Notes under the pieces: model-generated | Seen by the model: the letters and a program-made list of their open reading frames with translations, nothing else | Databases searched by the model: none | Told to the model about the DNA's origin: nothing | Origin: Mixia osmundae IAM 14324 | Lineage: Eukaryota > Basidiomycota > Mixiomycetes > Mixiales > Mixiaceae | DNA: 64,000 nt | Assembly: GCF_000708205.1 (NCBI RefSeq) | Contig: NW_014575550.1 | Span: forward strand, 1-64,000 | Reading direction: 5' to 3' | Shown here: in pieces, positions 1-11,212 of the stretch | Layout of the letters: each line of letters begins with the position of its first letter | Numbering within the stretch: the stretch's first letter is position 1 | Position numbers and translations under genes: made by a program

Positions 1-1881
1 CCTATATCCGAGCGGCCTCAGACGTTCGACATTTATTCTAAATTTCGACAAATTGACAATCTCAATGCTCTCGAGGCTTACAACTTCTCATTCACATAGC
101 ATGCCACCTACTTGCATGTTCTCCCTCGCATTTGTCTTCTTTGCCCTTGACGACACCTTCAGTCTGCATCTACGGTCTCAGCATGACGCTCGCCAGGGCT
201 ATTTGTGAAGCACTCAAATGCCAGCATCATTTGACTTATGATTCAATCTTTGCGTCCTGTGAGGCGCTTGAGCTGCACCGATAGACGCACGGTCTCGGAT
301 CTGCAATGCCGCTAATCGCCTGAAGCCGCTGATCTCTCAGAACACACGTCGGCCGTCCAATATCACATCAACGGCACGCTGCGCCAATGTAACCTGCCAC
401 AGCCGCCCAGGATCTGCGGTCGATATGCGGACAGATTGCATCGAGCAGCCACGCATCGGGTAAACCACTCTTGCTTGATGAGCTTTCTGACGGCAGGGAG
501 AACGAGATACTGAACGACGATCTCGTCCGCGCCGTCACACAGTATGCAGCAATGGCACTTGTTGCTGTGGAAGCGATCTGTAGCCTGGAGCCACAGTAGC
601 TTANAAGCGCTTGTGGTGGGGCCGGTTCACACTTGTCCCCTCTCTGGTCATCACCAAGCCGCCGAACACTAAGTCATACTAGCGACTAGCGTGCATGATT
701 CTGCATCGTCTCGAGAACGCTGAATATACCCACTGAAGGTCCTGCTGAACTCTGCAAGCATATGCACGGATTCAATGGTCGACACGTGATCTTTGCCTTC
801 GTGAGCAGACGCGTAATTCAGTGTGACATGTGACAGCAGGGCTTCTTAAGAGCTCAGGGCGCCCCGACATCGAGCATGCTCGTGTATGGCGGCCTCGACT
901 GCAAAGCCCGCAGAGACATCGTCTAGTGCTCCTGCATTGCGATCGGCGCGAAAGCATGAGGATAAGGAGCGAGCCTCATACGCTAGACTGGCCTTCGTCA
1001 GATCTTGGGGACGTATCAGTTAACCTTCGGGTGACGCGTCCAAGCTTCCTCAGTCGTGGGCTGAGTGCACGAGTGCACAAGGCGAGACCATGTCGTCGAG
1101 CGAGATTTCGAGCATAGACTGTTATCAGTGTACCAAATGCAGCCGGTCAGGAAGCTCGACTGATCTTGTGCGAAACGGTTGCGTCATCGATTGACTTCAT
1201 CGCGTCCATGCCAATCAGTGTCAAGCCAAATTCCCGATGGCCAAGCTGCAACGCTGACGGCCAGCATCTGGTACCCATGGCACGTGCGCAGTCATCGTCC
1301 CGGCTCAAGTTGCAGAGCACCTTGGGGTCTGTGCGCGTCGTTCATCTGTGTGGCACGAATTGTCCTCAAGTGCTCGAGCAAGAAAGGAGCGCATCAAATT
1401 GCAAGATCATGTCCAGCGTGATGAGCCGGCGAACACACTTATGGACGATCGTAGATGCAACTTGAAGTACAAGAGAAGTGCCGACGATACGCTGCGCGAC
1501 AGAGCACCTGTGGCGGTCGCGCCTGCAGCTGTCGCATCCGAACGATCCGAACATTCGACGCGATCTTTGATGTACATGCTTGAGGAAGTCAGGCAAGTGG
1601 CGTGTACTCTTCGTGAATTTGCAAGTGCGTAGGAGAGGCGGGTGCGGAGTACTCGATGTGATCGGGAGCAAGGTGAACGTGGAGGAGACACGTACGGTCA
1701 ACAATCTCGGTTGCTGGCCTTTGGCCTTTCGCGATCACCGACGTNAGTGCGTCAATCGCGCGCCTTCGGAGCAGGCGCAGACCGTCTTCGGTACAGTCAG
1801 CATGGATCATTCTAGATCACATCATCGGGTGCTTGTTCAGCGAGCCCTCTGCGTACACTTGCGCACCAAGCAACTCGAGTC
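1..1881. other. No supportable gene; two ambiguous bases
   Basis: Only short overlapping reading frames on both strands, none with a recognisable domain or convincing splice structure. Ambiguous bases (n) at 604 and 1745 suggest lower assembly quality. A plus-strand frame at about 1370-1632 is Glu/Arg-rich and protein-like but cannot be extended into a gene model. Confidence 0.5.
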
Positions 1882-3545
1882 ATGCCGCACGAAAGGAGCT
1901 ACACCGCTCCTGCTGGCGAGTGGAGCGACAAATCATCTCACTCGCAGACCTCTATCAACAACGATGATGACGAGTCACATCATGGCGCAAGCAATACTAA
2001 ATCCAACGATCCCGTCAACCTCGCCTGGGAAAACGTAGAGAGCTGGACGGAGCGACATCGACTCGATAGACTGAAGGTCAAAGCGCTTGACAAGAGCATA
2101 CGCAGCCGCGCAGAGCTACTTGCCGAAGCTGAGAACGATCGCACCGCTGCCCTGATCGACCAAACTCGGTCGGCCGAAGAGCTCGCGCAGGCCTGGGACA
2201 AGGTCAGATCACTGACAGCTGCGTCTTTAGCGGTGCGCCTTGGTATGTACTGAGCGACAGGGATGCTCAGTCGCTCATCATGCGCTTGCAGTTCCGCTTC
2301 CACGGAGAGGAGGTATCGAAGAAGCCGAGCATCTGGGCCAGAAGCGCGTAAGGTCTGAATCTGTGCAGGAACCGCTCGAAACTATTCCAGAACCGATACC
2401 GGGTGAGCAGAATCCCAGTCCGTCACTCGCAAAAGCTGATTTCTCTTTGTAGAATTGATCTCAGCCAGCACAAGTACTGCTGCGGTCGTGATCAAAGCCG
2501 TCGAGCCCAAAGAGAAGCATTCAAATGATCAGGGCCGCATACTTATCGAGAGATTACCCCTGCCGCCGCGCGATTACGCCGCGCTCGAAGGACAAGCTCG
2601 CACAACGCGCAGCAAGCCAGCAATTGCAACTCGTATCAATCTAGTTCCGGACCCAATTGCTCCAGAAGATCCAACAGATCAAGTTCCCGAAAGCAAGAGA
2701 CTCAAGAGAAGTACGGCCGTCGCGAGCAGTGCCGTTGCCGCGCAAGAGCTCTCAAACGAGCAGTGGCAACAGATTCATTGCTTCTTCTGCGCTAAGGTGA
2801 CAGCATGCCTCACGTACCCTTATGAAGATGGTAGCGAGGCGGCGATTTGCTTCAACTGCACCTACTCGAAAACAGACAGAGGCTTCGGCAATAGAGTCAA
2901 AGATGCAAGTCGAGTCGAGGCACAATGCGCTGCGCTTGCAGCGAAGCTTTCTGAGCTCACCCCTGGACAGCCGGCAAAGCCAGAGCAACTCATTCACGAG
3001 CTCCGTAAAGACGCGATGCAGAGGATCTTATCCCTCCATCACGTTTCGGCTATGCTGTACCAAATCGCCATTTGCGCACCTCGCAATTCTGTCACTGCTA
3101 TGGCGACTGCAGAACTGAAAGCAATGGTCTTTGACTATGTCTTTGCCGATCCAAGTTTCACAACAACTCGCTTCGAAGCATTCAGGGCGATCAGAGGCTG
3201 TACCCTCTGGTGTCCAAGTAAGTCATACTCACCTTCATCGGATGCGAGCTGACGTTCTTACTTCTTCAGAGACTGCCACTGAGGCCAAGCTAAGACACCT
3301 AGTCAAAGCTGCAGAGCGTAAGTCGTCGAGCCCGTCATCGTCTTACGCTCATCTTCGTCGTCGCAGTTACACAGAGAGCGTACGAAGGCTTCATGATGCC
3401 CAAGCTGAAGACGCCCATCTCTGCTGCCACCAAAAGTCGCTACATCAAGTGGTGGGACACGATCCTGCTCGTGCATACAGTGCAACCAAATATTAGCTTC
3501 GACAAGCTCTACGACGCCTTTGTTGAGATCACGCACACGGATTAG
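1882..3545 (+). CDS. Unknown protein with paired CX2C motifs
   Basis: Five-exon model encoding 487 residues: exons 1882-2242, 2292-2402, 2453-3217, 3270-3317, 3367-3545. All four introns are 49-52 bases, GT-AG, and the total length is a multiple of three. I do not recognise the family. The N-terminal third is charged and probably partly coiled-coil. Near residue 258 it has two Cys pairs, CFFC and CFNC, in a CX2C-X19-CX2C arrangement that could bind one zinc ion. The C-terminal half is likely alpha-helical. The start is the first Met of the open frame, and no upstream exon is evident. A nuclear or DNA-binding role would be a guess. Existence of the gene is fairly secure because splice sites and frame agree at every junction. 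Confidence 0.7.
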
Positions 3546-4027
3546 TGATCAGTCCGCACTGGCAGAAATTGCTGTCAGGCGTATATACGGGTATCACAAT
3601 GCAATCGGCGACACGACGTGGACAGATCCTTCGAGCAGCTGAACGAGCACTTCATCGTCAAACGAGCTTGGCGCCACAGTGCAGACACGTCAGTGCAGAC
3701 AGCTCCTAGCTCCTCCCAACGTATGCGATCGCCGCTTTCGTCATAAGCACAAATCGGCTATACTGTATTGCTGTCGTAGAAACGGCAGACAGCTATGGCA
3801 GCAGGGCATGGCTTCTCTGCAGCCCTCATATGTGACAACACACAAATGTAACACTCTTCATTTCCCGAGAGTGATGCACGAAGCGTCGAGCCTCCTGATG
3901 CATTGTGCGGGCACCGCACGAGCACGGCGGTGAGCATACACGGTGCAGGCCGATACGCTCGACAAAGGGCGAGCGTCGATGGGCGCCCAACTCGCTTCTG
4001 ATGAAGTCTTGCTCGCGCCTCTCGTGT
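3546..4027. other. Intergenic, convergent 3' ends
   Basis: Lies between the 3' ends of the unknown gene at 1882-3545 and the minus-strand gene at 4028-4772. No coding or RNA feature seen. Confidence 0.5.
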
Positions 4028-4772
4028 TCATGGCTCTTCAGGAGATGCGTAGGCAGGAAAGGGCGGTGGCTCGGGCGGGGAAGCATTGGCGGGATTGATC
4101 ATCTCTTCGTCTCCCTGAGCCTCGTCTTGCCTGTCATTGTCTTGACCATTTTGACCTTGCGGAAGCTGACCGTCTTGTCCCTCTTCGTTGACTGCACTAG
4201 CCGCGCCCGCAGGCTCTTCCGCTTCTTCGAACGGCATCAAGATCTCCAGCGCCTGTTCATTCCAGACGCGAGCTTGATAGCGTAGGTTGGGCCGAGTGAG
4301 CGCGGGCAGGTTGGTGGCGAGAGAGCGTGACTGGTGCAGCGTGCTTGGCGCTAGATGGGGCTGCAGCGTCGTCGAGAGACCTGCGCGCCCTACCGTGCGC
4401 GAGAGACTCGATCCATACGGGTTGCCATAGATGTACGAGGGATGACTGCTGGCAGGCAAGACGGCTGAGTTGACTCATCAGCCAAAGAGGCAGAAAGAGC
4501 GCGTTCGCGAGAGCGTACTGTCATCCTCCTCGTCTTGGTAGCGAAGCAGGAGGTCTAGCGGTACTTCGATATCTGTCCGACAAAGTCAGCAGGGCGTCTG
4601 AGCCAGTGAGAGCGAGCTTGCCTTCGTCCTGAGTGAGATCAATGTCGAATTCGTCCGATAGGCTCTCTCTGCATTGCTCTAGGTGTCTCGTGTGGATGTA
4701 GCAGAAGCGGTCGTCCTGCTTGACCGTACGTCAGTCATGCTAGGCCTGGTGGGCCGATGCGCTCACCGCCAT
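4028..4772 (-). CDS. Small acidic protein, weakly Apc13-like
   Basis: Four exons (4772-4767, 4715-4622, 4572-4519, 4464-4028) encode 196 residues. The first exon holds only ATG GCG. The second intron (4573-4621) starts with GC (gcaagc) and ends AG; without it the frame closes. Residues about 18-44 form an acidic stretch ending in DEDIEVPLDLLL, and a W..AL motif follows near residue 120. The layout of an acidic helix, an EDI.VP box and a later Trp resembles Apc13/Swm1, a small anaphase-promoting-complex subunit. That resemblance is from memory and weak. The C-terminus is Gln/Glu/Pro-rich and disordered. It is divergent to SEC9 with about 164 bases between start codons. Confidence 0.6.
4573..4621 (-). 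other. GC-AG intron
   Basis: Donor GAAG/gcaagc and acceptor ggacag/AT; 49 bases. Removal joins ..TQDE to DIEVPL.. in frame. No GT donor nearby restores the frame. Confidence 0.65.
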
Positions 4773-4936
4773 CTCGTCATTGCCAGTCGCGAGCGAGTCA
4801 ATAGATGGCGAGCGTCGCGCCTACGCTTCGGCCTCCTCACGAGATTGCGAGCACTTCCCATCGACTGATCAGCGTGCCCACAGCCAGCACATAGGCTTTC
4901 CACACGAGTACACCAGTCAGAAAACAGCATCCAACG

Positions 4937-6113
4937 ATGTTCAAGTCCAGCAAGAACAAGTCGGTCATTCCGCCAGTCCAGGATGACAGACAAAGCTATG
5001 CACCTCGTCCCGGCCAAAGCAGCGCCAATGGCTACGGCAGCTCTCGAGGTCCGCAAGCACCAGTAGGCGCATCTCAGTACGCTCCAAGCGAGCGTGCACC
5101 AAGCTACCGCACCAACACCTCCTCGACTTATGGTGACCCACCGCGTTCGAATGGCTACGGCGCACCCGCTGCGACGGGCTATGGCGCACCTGCTGGCCCT
5201 TCTAGGACCGCAGGAGGCTATGGTGCTCCTGCCGGACGAGGCTATGGCCAACCTGCCGATCGTGATGAGTTGTTCAAGGGCGCCAAACCGCCAAGCGACC
5301 GCTACGCGCAACGTTCATTGGACAACATTCCCGGCGAGCAGCAACAAGTCACCCAAGAAGAAGAGGACGATGAAGTGTACGTCGTCCTTCACGAGCGCAT
5401 GCCGGCTGAGCTGACGATACTTTTTGTACAGGGAAGCGATCAAGCAACAGATGAGATTCACAAAGCAAGAGAGTCTGGGCAGTACACGAAACGCGCTCAG
5501 GACGGCAAGGGAAGCAGAGGAGACCGCTCGCAGCACTCTCACTCGCCTCGGAGAACAAAGCGATCGACTGGCCAACACTGACCGCCATCTCGACATTGCC
5601 AAGGGCTACAACGATCGAGCAAAAGACGAAGCTGAGGAGATCCGTCGACTTAACCGGTCCATCTTTCGGCCTACTTGGTCGTTCAACAAGGAGAAGAAGC
5701 GAGACGCAGAAGACGCGAGGCAGCTTGCTCGTCACATGCGCGAGAAGGAAGAGCGAGAAGAGACCCGCTTACAAGCCATGCAATCACAACAGCGCATCGA
5801 GGGTGCTTTCCGCAAAGCCGGCAAAACATCATCATCGCTCGATCGTAATGGTCCACATGCTACCGCCCAGCGGTTGCAGCAGCGCTCGAGGTACCAATTC
5901 GAAAGCACGGCTTCCGACGATGAGCTCGAAGATGAACTCGATAGCAACCTGAACGAGATCGGCGATGTTGCTGCTAGACTCAAAGTCATGGCCATGGCTG
6001 CCGGTCAAGAGGTCGACTCGCAGAACCGCAAGCTGGACGGACTGTCGACCAAGACGGACACGCTCGATATGCGCATCTCATCGAACACCGAGTATCTCAA
6101 GCGCATCAAGTAA
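4937..6113 (+). CDS. SEC9: Sec9/SNAP-25-type t-SNARE
   Basis: Two exons (4937-5376, 5432-6113; 55-base intron) encode 373 residues. Sec9 is the plasma-membrane Qbc-SNARE that pairs with an Sso-type syntaxin and a synaptobrevin for exocytic fusion. The first about 120 residues are disordered and Gly/Tyr/Ala/Pro-rich with imperfect GYGAPA repeats. The first SNARE helix starts near residue 150, just after the intron, in a stretch of regularly spaced Gln and Arg. A charged linker follows, and the last about 65 residues form the second SNARE motif, ending ..NTEYLKRIK. There is no transmembrane segment and no obvious Cys cluster for palmitoylation, as in yeast Sec9. Start chosen as the first in-frame Met. 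Confidence 0.9.
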
Positions 6114-6211
6114 TCTGACTTCACGTAGATCCGATAGTGCTCATCCGTGTAGACATGCATTGTGTACTGTACTACCTCTCACCTCTCCACACGACGTCAA
6201 GATGCATGTGC

Positions 6212-9200
6212 TCATGACACGGCAGGATTTGTATCTGGATCTGGATCGATAGACTTGCGCCATTCGTCCAAACGAGCCTCAAAGGCTTCGTTGTTCGCTT
6301 TGAGTGCATCGCCTTGATCACTTTGCTTCATATGCGCAGCACGCAGGCCTTCGGTCGATGGCATGCGCTCTCGCGCAGACTGTTGTCTTACCCCGCTGCG
6401 CCGACGCGATCGTAGGGATGCCTTTGAAGCTTTGGTGCTAATGGCAGAGGAAGCGCGACGATTGCCTGAGCCTATCGAGATGATCGTCGAAGTATTCTCT
6501 GGTCCGGACTCTTGTGGCATACTGTCGATAGCTCCAGCATCACGCAGTACAGCGTGAAGATCCATAGATACGCGCCTTAGCGTCTCTCGAATAGCCTGCA
6601 TCATCTGTCAGCTGGCATCTCGCTAATCGTAGCAGCCTACGCCGTGCTTCTTTTTCAGAGAGACCGAGGTAGCGAGTCGACTACTGTTGCCGTCTGAAGC
6701 ACCATCGGCGTCAGAGTCAATAGTGAGCTCAGCAGCACGAGGTCGACGAGATACTTCGCTTTCACTGCTTAGAATCGATGCAGTCTCGTCGCACAAACTG
6801 GCCACATTGTCGAAGATGTGAGATTGCTCTTTGGCCGACAAGATCTTCCGGACGCGTTGCAAGATGGCAGCATTGGCAGATTGGAGCTCTGCTTTAGCAT
6901 TGGCTTCCACGGCAAGCTGACGCAAGGCTTCAAGACGAGCCAGTCGTTCTTCGTTGACCAGCTTCTGAGAGTGCTCGGCTTCTCGGTTGGCGCGGCGCTT
7001 GTCTTCCTTAGCAGCAGCGACGGCTGCTCGGCTTTCCTCTTGCAACCGCTGAATGTTCTGGTGCTCGTTTGTGTAGCGCGATGCGAGGCTCAGTACGGCA
7101 CGTTGAGCTTGCTGAAGCTCTCGACAGTTGATCGTCAATACAGCAGCCATCTGAGCATCTTCTTGCGCGCTGAGAAAGGCCAGATCGCGTTCATCGATTG
7201 CTGCAGCCCCCAAAAGCCGACCGAGCTCGGTTTTCCGCTTGCCAATCTGACTGACACTATCGATTGTAGGGGCTTTGCTGAAGAGTGAGCGGACACGTGA
7301 AGGCACCATGGCTGCTTTCTGCTCGACCAGGCGTTCCAGCGCACCGATGATGATGTACTGTCGCGAGTACCAGACTTCTTTGCACGCCTGGCCTCGTCTT
7401 GTAGCATTGCGATCGCTCTGCTCTGAGGCAAGCTCGCGCGACAAAGAAGCTGGACCTCCGAGCTGTTGACATGTCTTATCGAGCTCGGCTATCTTGCGAT
7501 CTCGTGCAATGCCGCGAGAGACGAGTGGCATGCACCCAGCAGAGCATTTAAGGACGCACGTGTCGAGCCAGACGATCAGACAATCGAGCTCGTCGATAAG
7601 TGCAACAGTCTGCGCCGTTCTTTCGTCGATAGCGTACAGCCAAGCTCCGGGGTCGAGCAAGTACTGCTGAAGATCGCGCGGATGGATGATGGAACAAGCT
7701 AGACCGTCCCAGTCTGCAACTGCTGTGATGCGCTGAAAGGTCAGGACGGCTAGGTCTCGGATTGCAGGATCTTTCGAAATGAAGAGTACGCGACCTTGCG
7801 CCGATGCAACTTCGGCAATTGTGATGAGCGCGTCAATCGAGAGCATGGAGAGCATCGAGCATGGTTGGAAGTCAAGTTCTGGCAGAGCCTTGTTGCCGCC
7901 TTTGAGACCCACAAGAGCTGGCATCTGGGCAGAAAACGCTTGGCCACGACCTGGCGGCGCGACGAGAAACTTTGTGCCTGGTAGTGGCACTGGTGTCTGC
8001 ATGAGCTGCTGAGCGCTTTTGAGATCCTCTTCGAAGCTTGACTTTGCACACAGCACCAGAGTGTCGAAGATAGGATAATCACTGCAGTAAATGCATGCTC
8101 GAGGAAGCCACAGCTCGAGGACGCCAGACAGATGTGAAGCCTGCGGGCGAGACTTGTACGCTTGACCGGGCATGAGTGTGCCATGAGCAGTAGGTGGCGG
8201 TATTTGCGGATCATCAGAGTCATCACCAGCCATCAGCTCTCGAGATTGTTGCACGAGTCGCTGGCTGAGGTACTGCATTGTCTCTGCGTCCAGCTCGCCA
8301 GCTTGCAATGATGACTGGAAAGCCATCATCTCGTCGTTGGTCGCCCGTATCCAGCCGCGATAGACGCCAGCATAGATTGTCCGCCGCGCGGCACGCTTGT
8401 GTGAAGGTGTCGAGATGCTGGCACTCAGGATATGACTGACCGGCGAAGTCGGCATAGTCTCTTTAGGTATGTCAAACTGGAAGAGTCCGATCTCCCTGGG
8501 ACGCATATCCGTCGCTTTGACGATGCTCGCGCCAGAAGGAAATGCAAGCTGCCAGAATGTGCGACTTCAGATCAAGCTCTCTGTGCAGCCCAGGACGCGC
8601 ACCTTGGAAAGCCGTGCCTGGATATGTCTCTGTACTTCCGGCTCAAGCAAGTCGCGCTCTCGTATCTTCCCTGTGTAGAATTGCAGGAGCTCACCCTGCC
8701 ATGCCTTGGGTGCAGTGCAATCGGCAGAATTGTATGCACGCCAGGCTGTCGGCGTTGAGGCAGATAGGCCGACCTTCAGCGCGCACGTGAAAAGACGACT
8801 TGATTCTTCAAGTTGACTGCGCCAGGCTTTTGGCTCTTCGATGGCTTGAGATGCACTGCCATCTGCCCAAGGTGCTCTTGGTGGCGTAGTTTTGGCACTG
8901 TCCTCTTGCTTTGACTTGTAAGTCAGACTTGCGGCAGGTCTAGCCTTTGGCTGCGTTGCGCTCCGTCTGATCGCACTTGTTTGCTTCGCTACACTGTTGC
9001 GTTTGCTGGCACTCATCGAGCGCGAGAGACTGGCCATCGACTGTGCCTTGCTGACGGCTGATTCGCATTCGGGAGAGAGGCTTGCCGTTGAGCCCGCAAA
9101 AGTGATAGTCCCTGCCGCCCGATCACCTGCGATGATGTCGAAGGCAGCTGCGGCCTGATAGACAGACTTTGTCGTAGCAGATCTACTGTCATTTGAAAAG

Positions 9201-11027
9201 TGTCCAAAGGGCAGCTTGTCGCTGCGCGCATATGCCAGCGAAGCGCTGCTCGAACTCTCGCGACGCGAGTGACGTGCTGTGCTCTCAAAGACTGAGGACG
9301 GAGGCGGCAGCTGTAGAGGGAGCGGTCGCTGAGGACTAGGTTTACGCGCGTTCGCCAATCTCTGCTTATTTTCAGCCGTACTGTCTGGCGAAGTAAGTGA
9401 GCTATGCAGCGAGATCTTACTGAGCGCTATGCTGGAGCGCAGGCTTGTGACTCGCTGTACAGCTGCATCCGACTCGGTCCTGAGCATATCGATGAGATCG
9501 CTCTCGTTCGTAGAAGGACTGTCGTGAATGGGACCGTCATCATTGAGCGCCTGAGAAGTCTCGGTCGAGTAGCCATGCGTCGATTCGCTTATCAAGCTAT
9601 CGCGGCTTTCGAGCATAGGCATGTTGCTCAGTGGCGCAGGTCCCTCATCGTCTAGCTTCGGCGGTGGTACACGCTTGACTTTGCGCTCGCTAGCGGAGCG
9701 CTTGCTGCTTATACCGCTGGCTGACGAGACCGAGGTCATGGACGGCACGGCAGATACAGGCCGTACATCCGCCAGGTTTCCTTGAAAGCGAGGCTTCGAG
9801 ATGCTCTCAAATTGATCGGTCTCGGAAGTGAGCGTCGAGCCTGTCGCAGAGCGTACAGGTGGCAGATCACCAATCAGCGGGGTACGTGACGAGCCGAACA
9901 TGCTAAGCGTCGTCATCGTACGACGCTTAGTTGGTTTGGTCTCGCTCGTCGCTCGTTCGCTCTGGTCGCTATTGTCAACCGTCGCATTGGAATCGAGCTC
10001 AAGCCATCCGGTCTTGGGCGAGGGCGTGTGCATTGCACATTGTGTGGCTTGCATGAGCGAGGTCGGAGACGCACGTGTGCTGGATGCAGAGCTCTCTCGT
10101 GGCGAGGCGAGCGATCTCTCGGGAGCCGAAGCGGTGATGGTGATATCGATCTCGCGCGAGACGCGCTGCGCGTCTGCAGCTTTGGCCTTCGGCTGGGTAA
10201 ATTGAGCTGCAATGAGACCTCGCTTCATGATGTCAGACATGTCTGCAGCTTGCAGTTGTTTCGCATCTTGGACGAGCGTCGGAGAGCCGATATTGAGCTC
10301 GGTCGCAGAGCTCGGACTGTTGAGCTGTACAGTCGGTATAGGCAAAGGTGGCGAAGGCATCCTCGAAAGACACTTTGGCCGTTCGATATGACGAGGCGGA
10401 CTTGGCATCGGTGGCTCACTATCACCTGTGCATGAACAGTGAGTACAGCGCTTTTGACGTCATCGGCCCAAGCATACCTTTGACTTCCTTACCGTCAGTC
10501 TTGCGGATGCCGAGGAGATCACGCAGCGAGACACTCGTCGTTGTACGTGGCCGCTTCTGCGCTGAAGAGAGTGTGCGTAGCCTCACAGAGATGCGGGAGG
10601 CTGAGGCTCGCTTGCTGTGGCCCATACTCGCCTCGCAATCAGAAGCCGCTTTGACAGGCAGATTAGGCGGATCAAGACCAGGTTGATTCCATGATCTTGC
10701 AGACAGGAAGGAAGGACTGACAGACTTTGTATCAGCTGTGTCTACTGCGTCCGTTTGCAGCTCGACGCCGGGAATGGGAACGCCCTCTGCCTTTGTCAAG
10801 GCACTGAGCGAGAATTCGAGACCTGAGAATCTGCTCGTGAAGGAGTTCTTTCCTCGCGGTCTCGGTCTACGGGACGACGGTATGCTAACAGAAGTCGAAT
10901 CGCCTGCAGACGACGGCACCGCGCTCGTCTCCGTCTGGTGAGAACGAGCGTCTGTGTCACCACCTCGACTCTTGATTGAGAAGCCCGAGGAGGCTTTGCG
11001 GGCCAGAGTGAGAAAGCCCATGGCCAA
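6212..11027 (-). CDS. DENN-domain protein (probable Rab exchange factor)
   Basis: Four exons (11027-10478, 10425-8603, 8548-6641, 6595-6212) with introns of 52, 54 and 45 bases give 1554 residues. The N-terminal about 770 residues are Ser/Thr/Pro-rich and disordered. After the second intron comes a divergent tripartite DENN module. A uDENN-like strand region is followed by the cDENN signature LPRACIYCSDYPIFDTL near residue 940. The core ..GRVLFISKDPAIRDL.. lies near 1050, then dDENN. A long coiled coil rich in Ala, Glu and Arg spans about 1290-1380. DENN proteins usually act as GDP-GTP exchange factors for Rab GTPases; the subfamily here is unclear. The last two ORF segments are in one frame and separated by a 45-base intron, so the end could instead be at 6623 if that intron is retained. 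Confidence 0.8.
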
Positions 11028-11212
11028 CAGTGTAGCGCACTAGCGTTGTCAGGCTGAGCATGAGTTGTTGAGGAAGGAGGAAGGGATGTTTCAGCAGAGC
11101 CTCGTCGATGTGTTTCGCGGCCGCGCACAAACACAAACGCCCAAACCCGCGTCACTCGACGGACGCCATGTCCGGGTCTGGAGAAAGCGGCGGCGCATTG
11201 ACATGCAATGAT

